Source of the DNA: Saprolegnia diclina VS20
Lineage: Eukaryota > Oomycota > Saprolegniomycetes > Saprolegniales > Saprolegniaceae
NCBI RefSeq assembly: GCF_000281045.1
Contig: NW_008246122.1
Location: 134,215 to 161,781, forward strand
DNA: 27,567 nucleotides
Direction of reading: 5' to 3'
Shown: positions 17,381 through 27,301 of the stretch, piece after piece
How positions within the stretch are numbered: position 1 is the stretch's first letter
How the letters are laid out: each line of letters begins with the position of its first letter
Position numbers and translations under genes: made by a program
Notes under the pieces: model-generated
The model's database searches: none
Seen by the model: the letters and a program-made list of their open reading frames with translations, nothing else
Told to the model about the DNA's origin: nothing

Positions 17381-18415
17381 GTCGCATTGAGAGGTCGTAC
17401 GATCGTTGGTGCCTTCGGTGCATGTCGGTGCATTGCTGTGCTGTGACCGCGGTGGGAGCCAATACTGCGAGTGTGGTTCGCCAAGTGCACATGTGCAGTT
17501 GGCTCGCTTGCAGTTGGCTATTTGATCTACCAACTAGAACGTGCTAGAACTGGATCCACGGAGTCCAGAAGGCGTGTCCTTGTCGACTTCTTTAAGGTTA
17601 GCGGTTCAGACACTGATTTACCATCAGGAGCTACCACCAGGAGATCCGGGTTCAAGTCCCGGAAAGAGCCACTTTCGGATTCACTGCAAAGGCCGTTCTT
17701 GACGACGTTCTCTCGCATCTTGGCAGAGTCGTCGCTGGGAAAAAGAGCACCCGATTCCACTGTTCTGACGCCAGCTAAATTTCCGTCGTGCAAGCGTCTG
17801 TCAAGGATCGCTGTGATCACCACCAGCGCACGGCCGTCATGCATGTTGCTCACAGGCATGACGTACTCGAGTATCGGTATTTGAACAACATTTGACGCAC
17901 GGTACCCATGATACCGAGCGCAGCCGCTTGTAGCCTTGGCAACGGTTGTGCTTCCAGCGTTGAATTCAACGAGGTTGCAGCATTAAGAAGTAGTACAACA
18001 GTAGTATCTCTTTGTTGATCCTTGCACGCACACCGCTTGGTTTGGCTATCCAATTTTCCAGTCGACGTGCTGGAAAGCCGAGTCGCTTCATGGCTCAACA
18101 GACCACCACTCGGCGCTCGCCGATGCATGATCAGTTGTCCCATGCGGGCGTAGCAAGTACAGTGTGATTGCGTGAAGATCGAGTTTGGCAACAGCACCCA
18201 TGCTTGGGGTCAAGAGGTCGTAGCATTCAATGTCGACTGGTGGCAACGACATATGTACACTGTAGTCGCTCGCTGCGTTTGGCAATGCACACTGCTGCCA
18301 CGACACGTGCGCCAAGCACCGCTTACGTGGCGCCACGTTAGCGATGCAAGATTGTGGTGTCGAGATGTTTAAAAAAACAAAAAATCCCGTAGCGCGTCCG
18401 TTTCAGGTTAGCGCG
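17381..18415. other. Region right of the hAT element, no gene supported
   Basis: About 1 kb. It contains the tRNA-like box B motif near 17597-17667. It also has an uninterpreted minus-strand frame (17527-17859, 110 codons) overlapping that motif, and the presumed promoter of the coiled-coil gene. The 50 bases just before 18416 are AT-rich. No recognisable protein domain was found. Confidence 0.4.
17597..17667 (+). repeat. tRNA-like sequence with box B (possible SINE head)
   Basis: GGTTCAAGTCC at 17649-17659 is a perfect pol III box B inside a full T arm (CCGGG-TTCAAGT-CCCGG). Upstream, CTGA/TCAG closes a seven-base loop TTTACCA like an anticodon arm. Between the two arms is a near-perfect 13-bp duplication (TACCATCAGGAGC and TACCACCAGGAGA). 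There is no acceptor stem pairing with the 3' AAAGAGCC and box A is poor. It is therefore not a functional tRNA; a tRNA-derived SINE head or a tRNA pseudogene is the best reading. Confidence 0.35.
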
Positions 18416-20132
18416 ATGGACATTGTCGGCAAGATCGGAGCGTACTTTGCCAACCATGAAGCTCAAATGCGCCTCGTCATGCAGCACGCACGGGATCGCA
18501 CGCGCGCCATCGCCACCCCCGAGCTCGATGATGACGACGACCCGATTGACCGTGCGTCGCGGCTGCTCGACAAGTGCCTCGACTCGTTCGAAGCCTCTGT
18601 GGTTGCCCCGCTCTCGGCTCGGTCCCCGCGGCCCTCGCCGCGCCACGCACGGCCACTCTCGCCACCGGTCCCCGAAGTCAAACCCGCGACAACACCTCGC
18701 AAGCCCAAGCGCCTCAAGCGCAAGAAACCAAGGTAGCAGACGATTCGCACGCGTGTCCTGATCGCAGAGTAGGGCTCCATCGGCTGTCAAAGCCGCCGAA
18801 GCTGCCAAAGCCGCCGAGCTCGCGGCCATCAAGCAAAAGCTCGTGGACGACGCCATTTCCGTGACCAAGGAACGCGCGCGGAAAATTCAGGTGTGACGAG
18901 GCCGACGTACAGAGGGTCATTGGCTTTTGGGACATCATAGATGGACAAGGAGTTGCGCTTGAAGGCCGAGGCCGCGCTGGCCGCAGAGCAGCAGTCGCGC
19001 CGTGAGGCACAGCTGCAGCAAATCGAATCCATTCGGAAACAAGCGTTCCGACCAGTGCCTGCGCCAGCGTCTCCGAACCAAGTGCCGTCGCCGCGGCAAC
19101 CAGTGCCACCACGCGTGCTCACGGATGCGTGGAGCGAGCGCGTCCCTCCCCGCCGCCACACCATCCTCGGGCTTCGAAAGTCCGCCAAACACACGACCCC
19201 TAGCCCTGTTTGTGTTGCGACATGGGAATTTGCAGGCCATTTATCAATACATAGGCAATGGCTAACAAGCACAGTCGCAGCGCAAGTTTCTCGCACTTGG
19301 CCGCTTCCATGCCCCATTCCCCGCCGTCTGAGCCGATTCGACCGACGACACCCTCGCCACGGATCGATCCCATGACCAAGTTTGGCCCCATCCAGGGTCC
19401 GTCAACACCCTCCGCAATGCTTACATTTTGTGTTTTGATTAGAGAACGTGTCGAGTACGCCATTTCTCGATCGAATCGAGCACTTGGAGCAGTACCGTGC
19501 ACAGCGAGCCTCCGAGGCAGCGATCGAGGCGCAACACCGCGCCGATGTGGCCGCAGCACAGGCGGCGCAGCAACGCCGAATGGACCTGGCGTGCGACGCC
19601 AAAGTGCAGCAAAACCTCGACCTCGACCGCCACCGACAGCTGCTGGAAGCCCAGAAAACGGCGCTCGAAGCCTCGCTCCAAGCGTTGCACGTACGCCACC
19701 TCTCAGTCCTTCCTGGTGTTGGATAGCTCGATGTAGACCGAGTCGTCGCAGCTGCGCTCGGAGCGCCACAAGATTGCAATGGAGCGGCGGGTGGCTCGGC
19801 GGGCGGTACAATCAAGATTCATCAACACGCGTGACGCCAATGTGCCGTAGGCGGTCAAGTCCAACAACAGCGATGACGCATCGGCGTCGTCGTCCGACCT
19901 CCAAGGGTGGGTGCAAGATGAGAAAGACCGGGCAAATCAAGCGGCCAAAGCACGGGCCGAGGCCAAGCGCCGTGTACAAATGCGCCGTGCCGCCCCCGCC
20001 AATATCGGTCCCGAGACCGTCGACGACGCCACCGCATCCTCGACCCCGCGGCACTGGCACGTGAGTCCGCTGCCCCAACCTCGATGGGACGCTGCGTTTT
20101 TCGGCTACAGCAGTGGCTCCGACACCGACTAA
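18416..20132 (+). CDS. Alanine/glutamate/arginine-rich coiled-coil protein, function unknown
   Basis: Seven exons: 18416-18732, 18773-18890, 18941-19207, 19255-19396, 19443-19690, 19737-19805, 19851-20132; 480 residues. Introns are 40-50 nt, all ending TAG. No known domain was recognised. Strongly helical, charged stretches alternate with Pro/Ser-rich linkers: SAVKAAEAAKAAELAAIKQK, then LRLKAEAALAAEQQSRREAQ, then EQYRAQRASEAAIEAQHRAD, then DEKDRANQAAKARAEAKRR. The C-terminus is PRWDAAFFGYSSGSDTD. This suggests a cytoskeletal or scaffold-like rod. The start at 18416 was chosen because the in-frame codons before it are AT-rich, unlike the GC-rich coding style after it; ATGs at 18344 and 18365 are alternatives. 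The donor of intron 4 (GTCCGT) is weak. The gene ends 76 bp from the convergent GEF gene. Confidence 0.7.
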
Positions 20133-20208
20133 CGCCATAGCATACCGACTACAACTGTACTACAAGCTGTACTGCAAGAAACCAACGTGTACTCGTTGTA
20201 CAAAATGC

Positions 20209-23200
20209 TTAGCACGCTCCACGGGTCTCGTCGTCGTGTCTAGTCTCGGTCTCGACAGCAATCTCAATCGCCACCGGCGTCTCCACTTGTGTTGACTCGC
20301 TCGGCGTCGGTTGGTGGTACACGTCCATGGCGTCGGCCGGGTTCGAGTCGAAGCGGAGTTGGTCCAGAACCTGCGGACAGACCGACCGGATGAGGTCATA
20401 CGAGAGCGTGAGCACGTCTTGCTGGCTCTGCGCTGACGTGCGCTCGAAAATGCCCTCGGCCGTCATGACCACGAGCAGGTTGTGCAGTGCATGCAACGTC
20501 GTCTCGTACACTTCGAGCGCCGCGACCGACGTACCCGCGCTTGGCGGCAGCGCCAACTTGGTCGCGAGGCGTCGGAGTACGTTGAGCCAGAGCGTGTGGA
20601 AGCAGTCGAGACCCGAGAGCGTCTGAATGTTGTACAAAAACACCTTGGAGAGGAGCGTGGTCGAGTACAAGCTCAGATCCTTCGAGTCTTTCGCCGGTCC
20701 GTTGCTACTAGACGAGAGGCATATCAGATCTGAGATCTCATTGAACGTGTCGTCGTACCGAGACCGGTCGTCCAGCGTGTAGATGATCTCTTCAAAGCAG
20801 TCCTTCCAGACGACCGGCGCAATCGGGTGGCCTGGCAGCATGAGGCTCCGATACAAACTGTCCCACGCGGTGCGGGCGACCGCGGGACGCTCGTCTTGGA
20901 GGTACGAGAGCAAGATGCGCATGAGGTCGATCCAGCACCCGTCGGCCGCGTCGCTACGCCCACCGCGTCAGAATAGGAATCGATCACGGCGAAGACTACC
21001 TATTGGCCACCGCAAACAAGAGCTTGAGCGCGTCCACCTCCAAGCCCGTGCGCTGGTTGATGAGGCGCATACACACGCCCGTCCAAAGCCCGACAATGTC
21101 TTTGGCGACCTACAATAGACCAGAGTGTTGTGAACGTCCCACCGCGCACAGGCGACACATACCCCGTCGGCGACGAGCTGCTTGAGCGCGTCGAGGGTCG
21201 CGGGCCATCCGTTCGGGTACTGAGCGACGAGCCCCAGGAGGCTAGGTATGATTGGCGACCCATATTCTTCTATAGAGAGAGAAGATGCATACTTGAACAA
21301 CGTCTCCCACGTCGAAATCGGCATGTCGTGCATGTACATGGCGTTGGCCTTGACGAGCATGTGCAAGCCTGCCGCCAAGCGCTCCGAGAGCACTTGCAGC
21401 GACGGCGCCTCGAGCTCCTACACATCCCATACATAACTATCAATGTATCAGTCGACAACGTCTCGCACCTTGAGCAAGACAAGCGTGTCGAGAAGCATAG
21501 GGCGCGCTGCGTCGTCATGGAAGAGTCGAATGCACACGCGCAGCACGTTGACGACGACCTATTATCCATTTCGTATCAATCTGTCAACTTGAAAATAGTC
21601 CAATGAGCGACGTACGCGTTCGACGAGCAGCGTCATTTCAAAGTCGGCTTTGCTGTGCAAAATCCGCGCCACGTACGTGTGCACGGCCGGCCAGAGCGTC
21701 GGGAACCGGTGGGTGTTGACGAGCACGAGGTTGATGCCGAGCTCGAGCGCCAAAATCGCGTTTTCCTGCATCATCCAGTCGACAATGCCGGTCGAGTGCT
21801 GGAGCACGCTCTTGAACGGATCGCGCGCTGCGAGAAGACTCTCGAGCAAGCGCAGGCAGCTCTCGTTGCTCAGCTTGCGGCACATGCGGAACCACGCGTC
21901 GCGCTCGAGGAGGCCGCCGCCGCACGTCGCCACGCAGTCGCGCAGCGCGTTGCTCACGAGCGGGTAGTTCAAGTCGACGTCGTCGTCGTCTTCGCTCCAG
22001 AGATACGACGAGAGCGAGTCCCAAAAGCCGCCCGACGCCACGTTACTCGCGCCTTGCTGCAGATTGCGCTGCTGGCGGTGCGCGGCCTGGCGCTCAGCGA
22101 GCCGACGCGACCGCTCGCGCGTCTTGCCCGAGACGCCCGCGACGAGCGACTAGTCATGGAAAATCAACACTCGAAACTATCATTGTATCGAGGAACCTGC
22201 TGCGCGCGCGGCGAGAGGTGGGCTTGGGCCGGCGGCAGTGGCACGCCGCGCGAGTCGACAAAGTCTACGCACTCTGTAAGCGACGCCACCCAACAAAAAT
22301 GTCGTTGGTCCACGGACCGTCCATTTCGACGAGCGAAGTCGGAGCAATGTCGAGCTCGTTGAAGATGAGAATGCACTCGACCACCGACGTCCAAGCGTCT
22401 TGGCGAAGGCAGTCGGCGTACTTGGCAACAACATCAAAGAGCAGCTGCAGCGTCCGCAGCGTGCGGCTCGTCTTGAGCCCGCTTTGTCTACCCAATGGCA
22501 CCGTCACAATACGTCATATTTCCGTAAACAGTCGGCCAGTCTACCGTTCTTCTTCGCGCAAAATCACGTGGACGCTGTCGCCCTTGTCCGAGCCGGCGCG
22601 GCCACGCTTGCTCGCCGAATCCACCGTCGGCAAGTGCACCTACGCCTTGGATGAGCGGCATGTCACTCACGAGTTGCGTACCCGCTCGCCGTTCATGACG
22701 CCGTGCGCAAACTCGACAAAGTACGCGGCAAGCGCAGCAATGAGCTTGTTGACTTCGGGCACCATTTGAAAGTAGATGGCGATCTTGGTCGCGCTTGCAA
22801 TGCCGTCCATGGCCTTGGCCATCGTGCTTTCGTCGCCCGTGCGCTCAAACGCCGTGAGAATGCTCGACGTTGTCGTGTCGAGGATGAGCCGAAACATCTC
22901 TCGCTCGTGGCGACCGGCGCGGAGCTTGAGCACGGACGCGTTCGATGTAAATGACGCACCGACCACATTTTGCTGGCGCTTCAAAACGCCTTCCCACTGC
23001 GCCGAGTACCGGTCGACCTACATCACAAGGCATCAGGTTGGCGATATACCATCCAACTCACTGTCGCGATCGCGTCGTCCGTGTTGAGGTCCGAGACGTC
23101 CGTCTGCATTTTGATCTGGTTGGCCTGGAGGTTGTTGTAGAGCGCGACGAGGTACGCGCGCGGTAAGTCTTGTCCGGCGTTGATGCCACGGTTGTTGCGC

Positions 23201-25724
23201 ACAAACTCGTCGACCGTCATCTTGCGCTGGATCTGGTCACTAGGTTCGCGATCTCAGATCTGAGACATGCGAAAACAAACTACCTGTGCAAATCCGTGTT
23301 GAGCATGATGATCGAGAACGACAAGATGAAGGCCGCGTCGGCATCCGCGAGCGGCTGGTCTAGACAGAGGCTTGGATGATTCTTGGCGGAGACTGTGCCT
23401 ACCGAGATTGTCGAGCTGGATCTGGCGATAATACTCTTTTGAAAATGTCTCCATCATCCGGTCAATCTTTTGGGCTTCGCCCGGAAGACGGAACTTCGAG
23501 AGGCAGAGGCGCAGCGCTTGGTCCAACGTCGTCTTTTTGAAGTCAAACATGCCTACCATCGCACGAAGTTGCGCCATCGGAGACACGAGGAAGGACGCAC
23601 CGACGTAGGCGTCGCGGACTTGGGCGTGGAACGGGTACTTGTCCTCGGGTCCTTCGCCGAGGTACTCGCCGACCTTGGTCTTGTCCAGACCTACATGAAA
23701 TTATATATCGAGTGCGACGGACAACGCGTTTGTACCAGGCGTCGTATGGAAGAAGGCAGCGACCGACTCGGCCGTCACGGGATTCGGCAAGAGCCCGAGT
23801 TGCTGCGCGTACGCGACCCAGTTCTTGGGTTCGTTGTGAAACTTGTCGGCCGCCAAACTATACCGCTTCTTGCTCTGCTTGCCTACATTTCTCTTTTGAT
23901 ACGAGCGACAAAGTCGTTGAATACGTTGCTGGAGGACTTCGGCTGTGCGCTCGCGCGCCGTGTGGAGCCATGCGAGCTGGTCGTTGGGCGACCCGCCGAG
24001 ATGCACGTCAGTCTCCGACTCGGTGTCCGACATGACCATCTGCATGACCTCGCGGATCGAGCTCATGGGCGATATCGTCTACCGTCCTCTCAGTATACAG
24101 AAACGGGGTATGCTCGACACGCACTGGCAGCGACGACGACGGCATCGGGACATCCAGGATCTGCGCGAGGCCGTAGCCCGTGACGTCGGCCATCGACGAC
24201 GCACCGCCAAGCGGGCATCGACGCGCAATCGACTCGAGGACCGCAAGGAGCCTAGAACCCATAGAATCTTTAGCTCGTGAGCACCAAGCGAGACGCACCC
24301 CTCCAAGGCGAGGAGGTTGAGAATGTTGAAAACCGGCGGCACGTCCGGCGCCACGGACGTGACGTGCGTATTGCGCGCCAGCGCCTTGCAGAGCACTTCA
24401 AATAGGTTGGTGCAGTGCACATCGCAGTCGTAGTTGATGTACAAGTCGAGCATGAGCGCCGGTTCGCGGCAAAATTCTAGTAGACTTTCGAGTGCGAGCT
24501 CCTACGCCAATTTTTTATATTGAGAGATTGATATATGTTGTACCTTTTGCTCGTCCGAGCACGACGGACTGTCAATGATGCGCATGTGGACGCTCGTAAA
24601 GAAGACTTCAAGCTGCACCTTGAGGTGGTCCTTGATCGAGTTGAAGAGGTTAAACACCACGCGCAGCGTTAAACTCAACACCTAGTTTCGACTTGATACC
24701 TTGATACAACGACAGGGTCACGTACGTGGAGTTCGGTCGTCTCGGAGTTTTGGAGCAGGTACTTGGAGAGGTTGCCCTGGAGTACGTGCACGAGCGACGG
24801 GTGCGCACCGAGGCCCGTGCCCGCGGTCTCGAGCACGAGGTTGATCAAGCTCAGCCCGAGGATCGTCGTGTCTTCCTTCTCCTTGGGCTTGATGAGGTCG
24901 CTGAGAAACGTCAGGAGTTGCTCGAGGACCGGGATGCCGTAGGGCACAACGACCTCGCTCTCATTGTCCTACGTGCTTGGCTTTGCACTCGCTTTTGGAG
25001 GTGGCGTCTACCTCGCGCTCAGTTTCGTCTTCGTCGGCGCCCAAGACGATCGGGTCCATGTCGGCAATGCGATCAAAGACCGTCAAGATCACATGCGCCA
25101 ACGTGTTCTCGGCCGTATGACAGAGATGCATCGAGGCGCGCGGCTAGAGCAGCATGAGCATTCTAGCACGTAGACGAGACCAAGTATTACCTGGCAGCTA
25201 ATGCTATAGCACGTGTGGACCATCTTCCAAATGTTGTCGCCCGAGATGAGGCGGCCGGCCTCGCAGCGCACGCAGCACTCGAGGAGCTCCATGAGCTTCA
25301 TGAGCACCATCTCGTCGACATCGCGGTGCGTCTCTTCAAAGCGGCAGCGCGAGACGCAGAGCGCGATGCGGTTGATGGCCTCGGTCGCGCGCAGCCCGTC
25401 CGGCGGAATGAGGCCGTAGAGCAGAAACTTGTTGAGGCTCGAGACCGCCGCGCCCGTGATGATGCCGCTCGTCTTCTCGCTCTCGATCACGTGCACAAAG
25501 GGCTCGAGCACATCGAGCGTGTCCACGTCGCTCAGGTCCATGACGCTCTCGAGCTGCACGTGGAGCTCCTTGAAGCGGCGCAAGAGCGGGCTCTGCGTGT
25601 GCGTCGGGATCTCGCGCTTGAAGCGCGAGGTAGACGCCCAGCGCGCATTGACGCGCATGACGCTGAGCACGTTGTGGATCTCGCCCTTCACGCAGTTGAC
25701 GCCATTGGGATGCCCATACACCAT
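20209..25724 (-). CDS. GBF1: Sec7-domain ARF guanine-nucleotide exchange factor, GBF1/GNOM type
   Basis: Twenty-two exons on the minus strand, 1507 residues: 25724-25191, 25143-25012, 24968-24726, 24681-24544, 24501-24299, 24251-24125, 24078-23925, 23882-23736, 23690-23601, 23552-23403, 23359-23284, 23239-23062, 23017-22682, 22639-22545, 22487-22318, 22264-22197, 22149-21616, 21558-21469, 21417-21293, 21241-21163, 21109-21000, 20953-20209. It loads GTP on ARF at the Golgi/ER interface for COPI vesicle traffic. The DCB region starts NCVKGEIHNVLSVMRVNARW, the GBF1/GNOM signature. The HUS region includes LYINYDCDVHCTNLFEVL. The Sec7 domain (about 495-700) has FRLPGEAQKIDRMME with catalytic Glu about 615 and the motif FSIIMLNTDLHS. 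HDS regions follow to the end. All phases close; every 3' site is TAG. The length fits GNOM (about 1450) better than human GBF1 (about 1860). Confidence 0.92.
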
Positions 25725-26829
25725 CGTCGGTCAAGATGGAAGTTGACGTGGCGGCGACTGGGGCGGCGAAAGTACGCTCTCTTCTAAGTGCGATGGTTAT
25801 TCCACCAATCCACGTCCCCAACGCTGTATTTTTCACTTCTTTTGTCCAATCACATTTGTTGTCATGCGATTTTAGATCGGAGACCATGTAAACAAGGTGC
25901 AATATCCAGAATCGCACTTAAGAGAAGGCTTTGAATGGAGATGCTTTTTCACCAATGAGCACGCGCCACGGCAACCTGCATCGCGTCCCTACACACACCG
26001 AGCGTGGGAAATAGCGAGCGCGTGAAAAAAGTGAAAAAGAAAGCGCGCCAAGCCACTCCATGGGCAGCTTCCCACCGCTCGTCGCTCGGACCATAGCGTG
26101 TGCGTAGCCTGAAGAGGACCCTTCGCCATCATGCTCCCTCCTGTGAATACAACGCGATTGCGCAACAGTTCTGTTCCATTCTGCAGATCAAACGCAAGCA
26201 TCTCTCAGTTTCGAATGCGGCGCTGCTTCAGCAAAGATGCCGAGCTCTCCAAATGTTGAGGTAAGGACATAAATACATGTATTCACAAGTCCTTGGTTGA
26301 GCGAATGCCGGCAACAGTATCATAGTACCAAGCTCTTTGATGCGTGACGCTGTCCATAGGACCGGACGCGTACATGGCGCTTGCTGCGATGCTCACCACA
26401 ATAATCGTCCGACGTCCACGAGCGAGGTGCTTCAATTGTAATACTCTATCTACGATCGGCGCGTCTCGTGCTAGAACCTACTCATCTATAAGCACCTTTG
26501 CCATGAGATCGCTTTGTCGCGGACCGAAGCGCGGACGCTAGGCGATGCCAACGCAACGGAGCAAGCTGCTGCAGTACATGTATTTACATTAGTTTGAAAT
26601 AGGTTCATAAGCGCGGGACTTTGGCGCAGTGGCTATTCTCCATATATATATCTATAGCTCCTAGCGCCGTTACGTATACCATACACAAGCAGGAGGCAAT
26701 ACACGACGTGCATCGACACCCCGGACCGACGCAACGCGATCTTCGGAGCGCTTCCCGGTGGCGCGACTTTATCCGGATACTCCGGATACGCGACCAAGTG
26801 CAAGGTCCAGGCATTTTCCGACACGCAGC
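25725..26829. other. Divergent intergenic region between GEF and thioredoxin genes
   Basis: About 1.1 kb holding both promoters. Close to the GEF start is a small inverted-repeat element (25785-25920). Frames of about 65-70 codons (25989-26201 minus, 26344-26541 plus) have no known domain. An initiator-like CATTTTC (26812-26818) lies 11 bases before the thioredoxin ATG. No further repeat or RNA gene was seen. Confidence 0.4.
25785..25920. repeat. 136-bp MITE-like inverted-repeat element
   Basis: TAAGTGCGAT at 25785-25794 is repeated as its exact reverse complement ATCGCACTTA at 25911-25920. Weaker similarity continues inward for another dozen bases. The ends start with TA, compatible with a TA-target superfamily. 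No protein is encoded. It lies about 60 bp upstream of the GEF start codon, so it may form part of that promoter or 5' leader. The short repeat could be chance; confidence is modest. Confidence 0.45.
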
Positions 26830-27301
26830 ATGCTGGCGCGGTCGACTCGGGCGGTGACGTCGATGGCGGCGACGCGGCGATTGCTGCCGCGCGCCTTTTC
26901 GCTCGCTGGCTTCACCAAGGACGAAGAAGGCATGTACAACATTAGCACCAAGGTCGAGTGGGACGCGATCGTCGCGACGGGCCAGCCGGTCGTCGGCGAC
27001 TTTTGGGCGCCGTGGTGCGGCAAGTGCCGGCAGATCTCTGGCTTTGTCGAGATCCTCGCCGAAGACTATCCCAACGTGGTAATAACTTTGTGCACCGTGG
27101 CGGCGCAGGCTCATTGACGTGTACTAGGCCTTTGTCAAGATGAACACGGGCGAAGAGGGCGTCCAAGACATCAAGGCGGCGCTCGACGTGCAGGTGCTGC
27201 CAACCTTCCGCTTCTTCAACGGTGGCGTCGAGGTCGGGACGCCCGTGACCGGCTACAAGAAGACGCCGCTCGAGGAACAGGTCAAGGCGCTCGCTGCATA
27301 G
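26830..27301 (+). CDS. Thioredoxin, probably mitochondrial
   Basis: Two exons: 26830-27078 and 27128-27301, with a 49-nt intron (GTAATA...CTAG); 140 residues. A dithiol-disulfide oxidoreductase. The N-terminus (MLARSTRAVTSMAATRRLLP) is rich in Arg, Ala and Ser without acidic residues, typical of a mitochondrial presequence. The thioredoxin fold starts at about 38. VVGDFWAPWCGKCRQ contains the active-site cysteines and the buried aspartate, and VLPTFRFFNGG supplies the cis-proline loop. The active site is CGKC, with Lys in place of the usual Pro. Upstream in-frame codons open only from a GTG at 26758, so the ATG at 26830 is the start. Confidence 0.9.

Noticed and set aside
17597-17667. A functional tRNA gene (anticodon TAC)
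   Set aside because: No acceptor stem can be formed and box A is poor, so it was kept only as a tRNA-like repeat.
17527-17859. Minus-strand 110-codon frame near the tRNA-like sequence
   Set aside because: It overlaps the tRNA-like motif and shows no domain; likely a chance frame in repeat sequence.
25989-26201. Minus-strand 70-codon frame with ATG start
   Set aside because: No domain, no promoter match and low-complexity surroundings; unsupported.
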